Source of the DNA: Capilliphycus salinus
Lineage (GTDB): Bacteria; Cyanobacteriota; Cyanobacteriia; Cyanobacteriales; Microcoleaceae
NCBI RefSeq assembly: GCF_047276495.1
Contig: NZ_CP178543.1
Location: forward strand, 2,666,001-2,730,000
DNA: 64,000 nucleotides
Direction: 5' to 3'
Positions within the stretch are counted from its first letter, which is position 1; each line of letters opens with the position of its first letter. The notes beneath the pieces are model-generated. The model was not told the DNA's origin and searched no databases. It saw only the letters and a program-made list of their open reading frames with translations. This document shows, piece by piece, positions 23,585 to 32,427 of this stretch. The translations under genes were made by a program, and so were the position numbers.

Positions 23585-25030
23585 TTACAGGTTACAATTT
23601 CCGACGCGAGAAAATAATCGACCAAACCGATCAGCGTAAAATTTTCCCTCCCATAAACATTCCCGCAGGGGGAAATGTCCTCGGGGAACAAAAGAAGTAT
23701 TGCTCAGATTATTATAAGATAACCACTGTTTATTTTGTCTCCATCCTACTTCGTCCCCAAAATGTTCAAAGGCTTTTTGGTTGTATTCTCCTAGCTTGTT
23801 TCCCGTATTCAAATAAATCTGTTTCTGAACAGTCAAGCCAAAACGTCCATCGCTATATTTAATCCAAAGGTTGTTAATAATGCCAAGGTCTTCGCAGGGT
23901 AAGTAGTCAAAATCTGAACGGTGCAAATTTCGATTTTTTCCAGCAGCATCCCGCAACCGTTTTGCTGTTTCTTCGTCGGCATATTCCCACTGTTTTTGAC
24001 TCAACAAATATTCTAGGAAAGTATAATCTACCCCTCTGGCTGAAACTACTTTTATTAACGATTTTGGGGGTGGAGGTGGAGGCGCTGCAATTACTTTTGT
24101 TAACGATGTTGGGGGTGGTGGAGGCGGAGGTATAAGAACGGTTTTGGAAGGTGCAGCTTGAGATGAAATTGCATTCACAAGTTCCCCAACAGACTGATAG
24201 CGTTTTTTCATCGCCTGCTGCAACATCTTATCTAAAACTACGCCCAATTTTTGATTAATAGGAGCGGTTAAATAATCCCGCCAAACCCATTCACCCTCGC
24301 TCACATCGTACAGTTGAAAGGGTTCAATTTGGGTTAACAAATGAATACAAGTCACACCCAAACTATAAATATCGCTGCTAAAATTTGCTTTTCCCAAAGC
24401 TTGTTCTGGCGCCACATATCCAGCAGAACCGATGGTTGTTCCGGTGACGGCTAAGGCGGTACGGGTGGCAAATTTCGCCGCTCCGAAATCTACTAAAAAC
24501 AGTTGGTTATCGGAAGCTCGACGAATCAGATTTTCTGGCTTTACATCCCGATGAATGACTTGATTTTTGTGAACAAAATATAAGACAGGAAGTAATTTTT
24601 TCAGGAGTTGTAAAATTTGAGTCTCGTTAAAGATTTCCGACTCCTCTAACTCTTGTTGCAGGTTTTTTCCTTGAATATATTCTTGAACTAAATACTGACG
24701 GTTATCTTGGGTAAAATAGGCGTAAAGTTCGGGAATTTGCGGATGTTTTCCCAACTCATCCAAACGAACCGCTTCCTGTTCAAAAAGTAGTTTGGCTTTC
24801 TCTACGGTTTCTGTTCCCTGTGCTTGCGGAAAAAACTGTTTGATCACACAAAAGGGTTTTGAGGGTTTGAACTCGTCTATCGCTTTGAAGGTGCGACCAA
24901 ACCCGCCTTGACCGATAATTTCTAGCGCTCGATAACGTTCGGCTAACAGTAATTTTACACCACAACGTTGACAAAATAGAGTGTTTGGCAGGTTATTCAA
25001 CAAACAGTCAGGATTCAAACATTGGCTCAT
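23585..25030 (-). CDS. Serine/threonine protein kinase with C-terminal GUN4 domain
   Basis: Domain order: a short N-terminal zinc ribbon with two CxxC pairs (CLNPDC, CQRC), a protein kinase domain (IGQGGFG glycine loop, VIKQ lysine strand, HRDVKPEN catalytic loop, DFGAA, APEQ), two polyproline tracts (PPPPPPP), then a GUN4 domain (DYTFLEYLL to LFSRVGNC). GUN4 binds porphyrins and regulates Mg-chelatase, so this may be a tetrapyrrole-responsive kinase. That is inference from the domains. ATG at 25030 is preferred, with GGAG nine bases upstream; a TTG five codons earlier is the alternative. The gene's 3' side is only 24 bases from the R palindrome next to IS copy C. Confidence 0.9.
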   Translation of the reverse strand: MSQCLNPDCLLNNLPNTLFCQRCGVKLLLAERYRALEIIGQGGFGRTFKAIDEFKPSKPFCVIKQFFPQAQGTETVEKAKLLFEQEAVRLDELGKHPQIPELYAYFTQDNRQYLVQEYIQGKNLQQELEESEIFNETQILQLLKKLLPVLYFVHKNQVIHRDVKPENLIRRASDNQLFLVDFGAAKFATRTALAVTGTTIGSAGYVAPEQALGKANFSSDIYSLGVTCIHLLTQIEPFQLYDVSEGEWVWRDYLTAPINQKLGVVLDKMLQQAMKKRYQSVGELVNAISSQAAPSKTVLIPPPPPPPTSLTKVIAAPPPPPPKSLIKVVSARGVDYTFLEYLLSQKQWEYADEETAKRLRDAAGKNRNLHRSDFDYLPCEDLGIINNLWIKYSDGRFGLTVQKQIYLNTGNKLGEYNQKAFEHFGDEVGWRQNKQWLSYNNLSNTSFVPRGHFPLRECLWEGKFYADRFGRLFSRVGNCNL

Positions 25031-25045
25031 CCATGTCGACTCCAA

Positions 25046-25402
25046 GCAGTTATATCTGTTTATTTTAGATCGGTTTTGGCTTGGAATTAAAATTTTTTTT
25101 GGGTATAAAAATTAAATAATTTTTGCTAATTTTACCGTAAATTTTCTGATGCGCCCAATTTTAATATGAAATATGTCGGGTGCATCAGATCGAAGGAATT
25201 ACTATTAATTTTACCGTAAATTTTCTGATGCGCCCAATTTTAATATGAAATATGTAGGGTGCATCAGACCGAAGGAATTACTATTAATTTTACAGTTCAT
25301 TTTCTGATGCACCCTACCCGGAGTTTTGGTGCATTTTTCTGGTGCATCAGACCGAAGGAATTACTATTAATTTTACAGTTCATTTTCTGATGCACCCTAC
25401 TT
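25046..25402. repeat. Tandem approximately 79-bp repeat with GTAGGGTGCATCAG palindrome
   Basis: Four tandem units start near 25128, 25207, 25286 and 25369. Each opens AATTTTAC(CG/AG)T, contains CTGATGC(G/A)CCC and GGGTGCATCAGA, and closes CGAAGGAATTACTATT. The GGTGCATCAG / CTGATGCACC arms can pair. The array fills the whole gap between the divergent-side kinase start and the end of the DUF1350 gene. The first 80 bases (25046-25127) are AT-rich and should hold the kinase promoter. Confidence 0.85.
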
Positions 25403-26374
25403 TTAGGGTTTGGAGGTTGAAACCCCAACGGGAACTTTAGAAATCGTCTTTTTTTGAGTTTGAGAAGTTGACTGTAACAAAGCTGATTTGATTCGATCTG
25501 ATAACTGTTGTAAAAACGTTAACGCTACGGGTTCGAGTTGACGCTTAGAAATCGGTTCGATAAACTTATCCCAAGGATTGAAATCGACAATATTTTTACC
25601 AATTTTAACGCCGACGGGTTCTAGGTGTTTTCCGGGTATTTCTTGATGAATTAAATTTTGGTCTTTGAGTTGCTGAATAAACCAGTAAACCCCTTTTTGT
25701 TTATTACTCTCATTTCCGGCAATATCATCGGATTTAAACGAAATTAAACCCGTAATATTAAACAGTTTACTCCGATGAATCATACATTCGGTTTGACTGC
25801 GACTCGGTAACACGCCCAACCCAATTTCATCAATAAAATCAGCCAGAAATTTAATCGGAATGGCGCTATCCGTATCGCTAATATCGGGCGCAATTAACAG
25901 CGAAGGTTGATTGAAAATTGTCTTTTTATCATCTAACCGACGGCGAATTTTATCAAGTTGTTCTTGGGAGATACAATCTTGAAGGTAGGTTAACCCATTT
26001 TTGTCGCTCAAAAGTTCTAGCAAAGCGATATATTTGCAGCCCAAACTGTGACCAACCCAGAAGTAATTAGAATTATCTAAATAGAATTCTCCGTCATAAC
26101 CTGCGGCTTTTGCTTTTTCAACGAGTAAATTTTGTAACTCGTTTTGTTCTTCTAATAAACTCAGTGAAACAGACCAATGACGAAAGGTAAATCGAAAGGG
26201 AATTGCAACGAGAGTATAACCGGATTCAAATAATGTCTCTAAAAAATAGCGATAAGATAAGGTTGGGAATGAACCAAAAAAAGCGCCGCCAATAAATCGA
26301 ATGATTCCTTTGGGTTGGGGATGGAAAGCAACCCAGCTAAAGCCTATCGGTTCAAAGCGAAGTTGAGTAGACAT
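25403..26374 (-). CDS. DUF1350 family protein, alpha/beta-hydrolase-like
   Basis: The 323-residue protein shows the DUF1350 signatures IGGAFFGSFPT (28-38) near the N-terminus and WVGHSLGCKYI (about 107-117), a nucleophile-elbow-like G-H-S-L-G of the alpha/beta-hydrolase fold. The family is nearly restricted to cyanobacteria and plastid-bearing eukaryotes, and its function is unknown. No signal peptide or membrane segment is seen. The C-terminal 30 residues are Ser/Thr/Lys-rich and probably flexible. Confidence 0.85.
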   Translation of the reverse strand: MSTQLRFEPIGFSWVAFHPQPKGIIRFIGGAFFGSFPTLSYRYFLETLFESGYTLVAIPFRFTFRHWSVSLSLLEEQNELQNLLVEKAKAAGYDGEFYLDNSNYFWVGHSLGCKYIALLELLSDKNGLTYLQDCISQEQLDKIRRRLDDKKTIFNQPSLLIAPDISDTDSAIPIKFLADFIDEIGLGVLPSRSQTECMIHRSKLFNITGLISFKSDDIAGNESNKQKGVYWFIQQLKDQNLIHQEIPGKHLEPVGVKIGKNIVDFNPWDKFIEPISKRQLEPVALTFLQQLSDRIKSALLQSTSQTQKKTISKVPVGVSTSKP

Positions 26375-26693
26375 AATTAAATCCGAGTGTGATTAAAAGC
26401 AAATTGATTAACCTATCTCTAACTTAACGTTTGTTCTAGGGTGATGAACAGTCGCTTTTTTGCAGTAACTCAGATGAGTGACACTCATTTGTGCTTTCAA
26501 TCTTTCCCAAAAACCCGGTTTTTATTCAAAACTTTTTCAATTCTGTAGGGGCGGGTTCTACAAGTTCTGTAATACCCCTCGACAATTGAACTAAACCCGC
26601 CCTACTAATAACTATAAAAAAAGGGCAAGTATTTTAATACTCACCCCCTATTTTAACAAATTCAACAACAGAAAAGAATCGAGTCAACTGCTA
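26375..26693. repeat. Intergenic region with a partial GGGGCGGGTT element
   Basis: The gap lies between thiC and the DUF1350 gene. At 26545-26606 GTAGGGGCGGGTTCTACAAG and an inverted AAACCCGCCCTAC form the core of the MITE family, without its outer TATGATATCC ends. An AAACCCGGTTT sequence near 26513 resembles the dispersed hairpins elsewhere. Nothing else was recognised. Confidence 0.6.
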
Positions 26694-28076
26694 TTAACTT
26701 TGAGTTACCGTTTCCTTTTCCTGGGAGGCTAAAAACTTCTCCAACTCGGTTAACGCATCCGCATCAACTTTGGTTTGCATCGGACAGAATTTCGGCCCGC
26801 ACATCGAACAAAATTCGGCTGTTTTGTAGATATCCGCCGGTAAAGTTTCATCGTGATATTCACGGGCGCGATCCGGGTCGAGAGCGAGTTCAAATTGACG
26901 GTTCCAGTCGAAGTTATAACGGGCTTGAGACAGTTGATCATCGCGATCGCGGGCGCCCGGACGGTGACGGGCAATATCGGCGGCGTGAGCGGCAATTTTA
27001 TAGGCAATTAAACCATTGCGAACGTCTTCCGCATCGGGCAAACCGAGGTGTTCTTTTGGCGTCACATAACATAACATTGCGGTACCGTACCAACCGGCCA
27101 TCGCCGCCCCAATTGCTGAGGTAATATGGTCATATCCGGGCGCAATATCTGTTACTAACGGCCCCAAAACATAGAAGGGTGCTTCTGAACATTCCTCCAT
27201 TTGTTTTTTAACATTAAATTCAATTTGATCCATCGGCACGTGACCCGGCCCTTCTACCATGACTTGTACATCATGTTCCCAGGCGCGACGGGTTAATTGT
27301 CCGAGGGTTTTCAATTCGGCTAACTGCGCTTCATCGGAGGCATCATGCTGACAACCCGGACGCAAAGAATCCCCTAAACTAAACGAAACATCGTATTTTT
27401 TGAAGATTTCGATAATCTCATCAAAGTGAGTATAAAGGGGATTTTGTTTGTGATGGTGCAGCATCCAACGGGCAATAATTCCGCCACCCCGAGATACAAT
27501 TCCGGTAATTCGACTGCGAACTAACGGCAAATGTTCAATTAAAATTCCCGCATGAATCGTCATATAATCCACACCTTGTTGGGCGTGTTTTTCGATAATA
27601 TGCAGGAAATCTTCGGCCGTTAATTTTTCAATGCTACCGTGAACACTTTCTAGGGCTTGATAAATGGGAACCGTACCAATTGGCACCGGAGAAGCCTTAA
27701 TAATTGCCGTGCGAATTACATCTAAATCACCGCCACCGGTAGACAGATCCATCACGGTATCTGCCCCGTATTTTACGGCGAGATTGAGTTTTTCGACTTC
27801 TTTGTTAATATCAGAAGAATTCGGCGAAGCCCCAAGATTTGCATTAACCTTACATTTAGAGGCAATGCCTATACACATCGGCTCCAAATTGGTATGATTA
27901 ATATTAGCCGGAATAATCATCCGACCTCGGGCAACTTCGTCGCGAATCAACTCAACCGGGAGATTTTCCCGCTTGGCGACATAGTGCATTTCTTCTGTGA
28001 AAACACCCTGACGGGCGTAGTGCATTTGTGAAACATTTGCTTGACCACGCCGGCGATTAACCCATTCTGTTCGCAT
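26694..28076 (-). CDS. thiC: Phosphomethylpyrimidine synthase ThiC
   Basis: ThiC is a radical S-adenosylmethionine enzyme that rearranges 5-aminoimidazole ribotide into the pyrimidine precursor of thiamine. The sequence shows MDLSTGGGD, GPGHVPMDQI and near the end CSMCGPKFC, the unusual C-terminal CxxCxxxxC that holds the 4Fe-4S cluster. Length is about 460 residues, as in other cyanobacteria. I use ATG at 28076; a TTG two codons upstream lacks support. Expression is expected to be controlled by the TPP riboswitch in its leader. Confidence 0.97.
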   Translation of the reverse strand: MRTEWVNRRRGQANVSQMHYARQGVFTEEMHYVAKRENLPVELIRDEVARGRMIIPANINHTNLEPMCIGIASKCKVNANLGASPNSSDINKEVEKLNLAVKYGADTVMDLSTGGGDLDVIRTAIIKASPVPIGTVPIYQALESVHGSIEKLTAEDFLHIIEKHAQQGVDYMTIHAGILIEHLPLVRSRITGIVSRGGGIIARWMLHHHKQNPLYTHFDEIIEIFKKYDVSFSLGDSLRPGCQHDASDEAQLAELKTLGQLTRRAWEHDVQVMVEGPGHVPMDQIEFNVKKQMEECSEAPFYVLGPLVTDIAPGYDHITSAIGAAMAGWYGTAMLCYVTPKEHLGLPDAEDVRNGLIAYKIAAHAADIARHRPGARDRDDQLSQARYNFDWNRQFELALDPDRAREYHDETLPADIYKTAEFCSMCGPKFCPMQTKVDADALTELEKFLASQEKETVTQS

Positions 28077-28093
28077 TTTCAATTTCCCTCTTG

Positions 28094-28185
28094 TGATAGC
28101 TTCCCTACGCCGGTACTAACCGGACTCAGGTTCCAAGGGTGTCGTCTCAGCCTGGACTTCGCAGGCACCCCTAGCTTATTAGGTG
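28094..28185 (-). promoter_or_regulatory. TPP (thiamine pyrophosphate) riboswitch in the thiC leader
   Basis: Read on the minus strand, the leader contains the conserved thi-box parts in order: GGGGTGCC, GGCTGAGA, ACCCTTGGAACCTGA, and CCGGTTAGTACCGGCGTAGGG ending in AAGC. These form the two sensor helices for the pyrimidine and pyrophosphate ends of TPP. The aptamer ends about 20 bases before the thiC start, so binding probably occludes the ribosome-binding site (GAGGG near 28090). Confidence 0.95.
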
Positions 28186-28359
28186 TTGATGGTATCACAA
28201 ATCGGGGGATTTTGCAGGGGGTTAAGCCGAACAAATGTAAAAAAGTATGGCTGGATGCAATCTGTATTAAAATCTGTTGTAATAATTGACAGATTTGACG
28301 ATAAATTGCGTCAAAGTCTTTGCAGTGTTAGATAGACTTTATTGGTTAGAGTAGAAAGC

Positions 28360-29829
28360 ATGGAATTTCGAGTTATAGACACACCTCGCATTGATTGGAC
28401 GGGAGATACCCTGGCAATTGGTATATTTGAACATGAAGTAGAATTACCGGGTGATTTAGCCCAACTCGACGAAAAACTCGCAGGCACCTTGAAAGAGTTG
28501 ATCGAAGAAACACAATTTGATGGTAAACCCAGCAGCAACGCTTCAACTCGTGTCGGTAGTAATAGCCCCATCCGCAAAGTTATTTTACTCGGTTTGGGTT
28601 CATCGGACAAGTTGACGTTAGATACTTTACGTTTAGCCGCAGCAACCGCCGGACGACTGGCAAAAAATATTAAATGCAAAACTCTCGGTTTGAGTTTACC
28701 CGTTTGTGAAACACCCGATGCAACCACTCAAGCCTTAGTAGAAGGGATTGAATTGGCATTGTATCAAGATAACCGTTTTAAGTCGGAACCGCAAGAAAAA
28801 GGTCCCGCAATTGAACGGGTTGAATTGTTGGGTTTGGCGGGAACAGAAGCGGCAATTACTCGCGCTCAAAATATTTGTTCTGGGGTGTTTTTAGCCCGAG
28901 AATTAGTTGCGGCACCCGCCAACGAAGTTAACCCGATTACGATGGCAGAAATGGCGGAAGCCTTGGCATCAGAATACGGGTTTGATATCGAAATCTTGGA
29001 AAAAGAAGACTGCGAAAAGTTGGGAATGGGTGCATTTTTAGGCGTTGCCCAAGCCTCCGATATGCCGCCAAAATTCATTCATTTAACTTACAAACCCGAA
29101 GGAACTCCGAAGCGCAAATTGGCGATTATTGGTAAAGGTTTAACCTTTGATTCGGGCGGACTCAACCTAAAAGTTGGGGCGAGTAGTATTGAAATGATGA
29201 AAACCGACATGGGCGGTGCCGCAGCAACCTTTGGGGCGGCGAAAGCAATTGGTTTGTTAAAACCCGATGTGGAAGTGCATTTTATTAGCGCCGTTACTGA
29301 GAATATGATTAGCGGTCACGCTATGCACCCCGGAGACTTTTTAAGGGCGTCAAATGGCAAAACAATAGAAGTCAATAATACCGATGCGGAAGGCCGTTTA
29401 ACGCTGGCTGATGCGTTGGTTTTTGCGGATAAATTAGGTGTCGATGCGATGGTTGATTTGGCAACCTTAACGGGCGCCTGTGTGATTGCGTTGGGTAACG
29501 ATATTGCCGGGTTGTGGAGTCCGAATGATGACTTGGCAAATCAGTTAGAAACCGCCTCAAAAGCAACCGGTGAAAAACTCTGGCGGATGCCGATTGAGGA
29601 GAAGTATTTTGAAGGGTTAAAAGCCGTTCATGCGGACATGAAAAATACCGGGCCAAGACCTGGCGGTTCAATTACTGCAACTCTGTTTTTAAAGCAGTTT
29701 GTTGAGAAAACAGCCTGGGCGCATTTGGATGTTGCTGGACCTGTTTGGACGGACAAAGATAACGGTTATAGCGGCGCTGGCGCGACCGGGTTCGGCGTCC
29801 GACTGTTGGTAAATTGGGTACTGCAATAG
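28360..29829 (+). CDS. pepA: Cytosol leucyl aminopeptidase (family M17)
   Basis: The C-terminal catalytic domain carries GLTFDSGGLNLK, the metal- and active-site region around MKTDMGGAAA, and the family signature NTDAEGRL. Together these hold the two-zinc site that removes N-terminal residues from peptides. The N-terminal 160 residues form the usual non-catalytic domain. I start at ATG 28360; a TTG six codons upstream is open but unsupported. It stands alone, divergent from thiC, with a downstream two-component pair that is probably separate. Confidence 0.93.
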   Translation: MEFRVIDTPRIDWTGDTLAIGIFEHEVELPGDLAQLDEKLAGTLKELIEETQFDGKPSSNASTRVGSNSPIRKVILLGLGSSDKLTLDTLRLAAATAGRLAKNIKCKTLGLSLPVCETPDATTQALVEGIELALYQDNRFKSEPQEKGPAIERVELLGLAGTEAAITRAQNICSGVFLARELVAAPANEVNPITMAEMAEALASEYGFDIEILEKEDCEKLGMGAFLGVAQASDMPPKFIHLTYKPEGTPKRKLAIIGKGLTFDSGGLNLKVGASSIEMMKTDMGGAAATFGAAKAIGLLKPDVEVHFISAVTENMISGHAMHPGDFLRASNGKTIEVNNTDAEGRLTLADALVFADKLGVDAMVDLATLTGACVIALGNDIAGLWSPNDDLANQLETASKATGEKLWRMPIEEKYFEGLKAVHADMKNTGPRPGGSITATLFLKQFVEKTAWAHLDVAGPVWTDKDNGYSGAGATGFGVRLLVNWVLQ

Positions 29830-29961
29830 TTCCAGTTTTACCGCTGAAAATTTGGGCTGAACTTACTTAATTTTAGAAGTAAATTTGGCCCAAAAATAGC
29901 TCACACTTTCCAAAATATGAAAAAATTAATCAACCATAAACGATGAATTACACCTGGTAAA

Positions 29962-30645
29962 ATGCGTATTCTATTAGTAGAAGATGAACCTGGAATCGCC
30001 CAGTTTATTACTCAAGGATTGCGAGAAGCAGGCTACGTGATTGATGTCGCTCACGATGGTCAAGAAGGGTGGGATTATGCTTCTACCTTGGAGTATGATA
30101 TTATGATTCTTGATGTGTTGCTTCCGAGCATAGATGGTTTTCAACTGTTAGAAAAAATTCGCACTCGAAAAATACTTACACCCGTTTTACTTTTAACCGC
30201 TTGTGATACCGTAGAAAATCGGGTTCGAGGATTAGATTGCGGCGCCGATGACTACTTAGTTAAACCCTTCGCTTTTTCGGAATTATTAGCCCGTTTGCGA
30301 GCGTTACAACGCCGTCCACCCCTGCAAATTAATACGGTTTTACAAATTTCCGATTTGACAATGGATATCGCCAAACGAGAAGTCCGACGAGGGGGACGTT
30401 TAATTGATTTAACTCCCCTAGAATTTAAACTTTTAGAATACCTTATCCGCCATCCAAATAAAGTTCTTAGCCGCACTCAAATCTTAGAACAGGTTTGGGA
30501 TTTAGATTTTTATAATGATTCTAATGTTGTTGATGTTTATGTCGGTTATTTGAGGCGAAAAATCGAGCGGGATTTTGACCAAACGCTGTTACATACCGTT
30601 CGAGGTGTGGGCTATTGCTTGCGAACAGAGGAAGAAAATGATTAA
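29962..30645 (+). CDS. OmpR/PhoB-type response regulator
   Basis: A receiver domain (1-115) with the acidic pocket EDE (7-9), phosphoacceptor Asp51 in MILDVLLP and the conserved Lys in DYLVKPF is followed by a winged-helix DNA-binding domain (about 127-222) with LTPLEFKLLEYL and HTVRGVGYCL. It is a transcription factor activated by the adjacent kinase. The last codons overlap the kinase ATG (ATGATTAA), indicating translational coupling. The signal and target genes are unknown. Confidence 0.95.
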   Translation: MRILLVEDEPGIAQFITQGLREAGYVIDVAHDGQEGWDYASTLEYDIMILDVLLPSIDGFQLLEKIRTRKILTPVLLLTACDTVENRVRGLDCGADDYLVKPFAFSELLARLRALQRRPPLQINTVLQISDLTMDIAKREVRRGGRLIDLTPLEFKLLEYLIRHPNKVLSRTQILEQVWDLDFYNDSNVVDVYVGYLRRKIERDFDQTLLHTVRGVGYCLRTEEEND

Positions 30646-32059
30646 AAAACTCCCTTGGAAAATTAACTCTCTGCGAGTTCGTCTAACGGCTTGGTATATT
30701 TTTTTGTTAGCCCTAACCCTGACGTTATTTAGCAGCTATCTTTATATCCAACTCGAAAAAAGTTTACTCGCTCAACTCGATACGAATTTACAACTCACCA
30801 GCACCCAAACCGTCACGAATCTGATTAATAGTAATGGTCATTTAGCTTTTAGAAAAACCGTTGATTCTCAAGCCATGACCCAACACTTATTAGAGGCGGG
30901 TTTTGCCATTCGATTAATCGATGAAAAGGGTCAAATTTTGGATGGTTTGGGGCGTTATGAAGCCATACCGATAACATTACCCATTCAAACCAGTTTTTCT
31001 AATCTCAAAACCTCCACAACAACTTGGCGAGTTTACAGCCAAATTCTCCCCGACACCAACAACAAAGGGGAATGGTTACAAGTTGCAGAATCCCTAGAAC
31101 CCATCTACGAAGCCTCAGAACACCTGTTAACCTTGATGGTGTTGGGATTTCCTTTGGTTCTGGTGATTGCGGAGTTTGGGGGGCTATTTTTGGCCGACCG
31201 CGCCCTGCGTCCCATCGAACGCATTATCCGCACCGCCGGGAGTATTGGCGTCAATGACTTTACCCAACGCATCGGCTACCAAGGTTCAACCGATGAAGTC
31301 AGGCGGTTGGCCAAAACTTTAGATCGAATGTTGGATCGTTTGCAATTGGGTTTTGAACACGAACGGCGATTTACCGCAGACGCCGCCCACGAATTACGCA
31401 CACCGTTAACGGTAATTAAAGGACGAATTGGCGTCACCCTCAGCCGTCCCCGCACGGTGGAGGAATACGAACAAACTTTACAGAATTTGGAACAAGAAAC
31501 TGATCGCTTAATTCGTTTAACTCACGGTTTATTATTTTTAGCAAGATTGGATTTGCGATCCATGCACCCGACGCTGTTACAGCCGGTAGATTTGAGCAAT
31601 CTTTTAAGCACTTTAGTTGAACAGATGCAACCTTTAGCCTCAACCCAACACATTCAAATTATAGCACAAATTTCGCCACAATTATTCATTCGGGGAAATG
31701 CAGATTATTTAACAAATTTATTTTTAAATTTAATCGATAACGCCCTCAAATATACGCCCAGTGGCGGCACGGTGACGGTCAAAGCGACTCAAAAATATCA
31801 AGTTGTAGAAGTGCAAGTTCAAGATACGGGAGCGGGGATAGAAGCCAAACATCTTCCCTTTTTATTTGATCGCTTTTATCGAGTTGAAGAAGCCCGTACC
31901 CGTCGCACGGGAGGAGCGGGTTTGGGGTTGGCGATCGCGAATGAAATTACCCGTTTACATAATGGCAAATTAACCGTAGAAAGTCAAGTGAATCAAGGCA
32001 CAACATTCAGCTTTACAGTCACCAGTCACCAGTCACCAGTCACCAGTGTTTTCAGTTAA
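30638..32059 (+). CDS. Sensor histidine kinase (HAMP-HisKA-HATPase)
   Basis: Order: transmembrane helix (about 14-36), a roughly 125-residue periplasmic sensor region, a second helix (about 163-185), HAMP, a HisKA domain with the phosphorylated His251 in AHELRTPL, and an ATPase domain with NLIDNALKYTP (N box), DTGAGIEAKH and GGAGLGLAI. It is the partner of the overlapping OmpR-type regulator. The final residues (SHQSPVTSVFS) are encoded by an AGTCACC heptamer repeated about four times at 32017-32046, so the C-terminal tail is repeat-derived and may vary in length between strains. Confidence 0.94.
   Translation: MIKKLPWKINSLRVRLTAWYIFLLALTLTLFSSYLYIQLEKSLLAQLDTNLQLTSTQTVTNLINSNGHLAFRKTVDSQAMTQHLLEAGFAIRLIDEKGQILDGLGRYEAIPITLPIQTSFSNLKTSTTTWRVYSQILPDTNNKGEWLQVAESLEPIYEASEHLLTLMVLGFPLVLVIAEFGGLFLADRALRPIERIIRTAGSIGVNDFTQRIGYQGSTDEVRRLAKTLDRMLDRLQLGFEHERRFTADAAHELRTPLTVIKGRIGVTLSRPRTVEEYEQTLQNLEQETDRLIRLTHGLLFLARLDLRSMHPTLLQPVDLSNLLSTLVEQMQPLASTQHIQIIAQISPQLFIRGNADYLTNLFLNLIDNALKYTPSGGTVTVKATQKYQVVEVQVQDTGAGIEAKHLPFLFDRFYRVEEARTRRTGGAGLGLAIANEITRLHNGKLTVESQVNQGTTFSFTVTSHQSPVTSVFS
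32017..32046 (+). repeat. AGTCACC heptamer short tandem repeat
   Basis: About four copies of the 7-base unit AGTCACC overlap the end of the histidine kinase gene. Short tandemly repeated heptamers are a known feature of filamentous cyanobacterial genomes. Confidence 0.8.
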
Positions 32060-32069
32060 CAGTAATCCA

Positions 32070-32264
32070 TAGGGGCGGGTTCAGAATCAATCTATCTTTG
32101 GCAGAAATAAGTTATATAAACCCGCCCTTTTTTGTAGGGGCGGGTTCAGAATCAATCTATCTTTGGCAGAAATAAGTTATATAAACCCGCCCTTTTTTGT
32201 AGGGGCGGGTTCAGAATCAATCTATCTTTGGCAGAAACAAGTTATATAAACCCGCCCTTTTTGG
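32070..32264. repeat. Three tandem 65-bp copies of a GGGGCGGGTT...AAACCCGCCC hairpin
   Basis: Units start at 32070, 32135 and 32200 and are nearly identical. Each holds TAGGGGCGGGTTCAGAATC and TATATAAACCCGCCC, which pair into a long-loop hairpin followed by T-runs. The core matches the MITE-family core at 15796, 22079 and 26545, but the middle differs. They fill most of the gap between the histidine kinase and sbtA genes and could terminate transcription from upstream. Confidence 0.85.
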
Positions 32265-32275
32265 TAGGGGCAAAT

Positions 32276-32310
32276 AAAAACCCGGTAACTTTCTCGCGCA
32301 CTGGGTTTTT
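32276..32310 (+). terminator. AAAAACCCGGT hairpin, copy 2
   Basis: The arms AAAAACCCGGT and ACTGGGTTTTT flank a 13-base loop and end in a T-run, a plausible intrinsic terminator closing the two-component unit before sbtA. It is nearly identical to the hairpin at 13156-13191. Confidence 0.6.
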
Positions 32311-32427
32311 GGGGTGTTTAGTCTGGGGTTCCGGCGAAGTTAAGAAAATTCTTAGACATTTCTCACCATCCTCTTAACGTTTTTTATTTAAGCTGGACTG
32401 AGATTTTTACAAGCGGTAAACCCCTGT
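32311..32427 (+). promoter_or_regulatory. sbtA upstream region with an inverted repeat
   Basis: The 117 bases before sbtA contain an inverted repeat TAAGAA-AA-TTCTTA at 32341-32354. It could be a binding site for a regulator, but I cannot match it to the known LysR-type carbon regulators. The sbtA promoter should lie here. Confidence 0.35.

Noticed and set aside
25128..25400. 79-bp tandem repeats as a CRISPR-like array
   Set aside because: No variable spacers are present; the whole unit is repeated.
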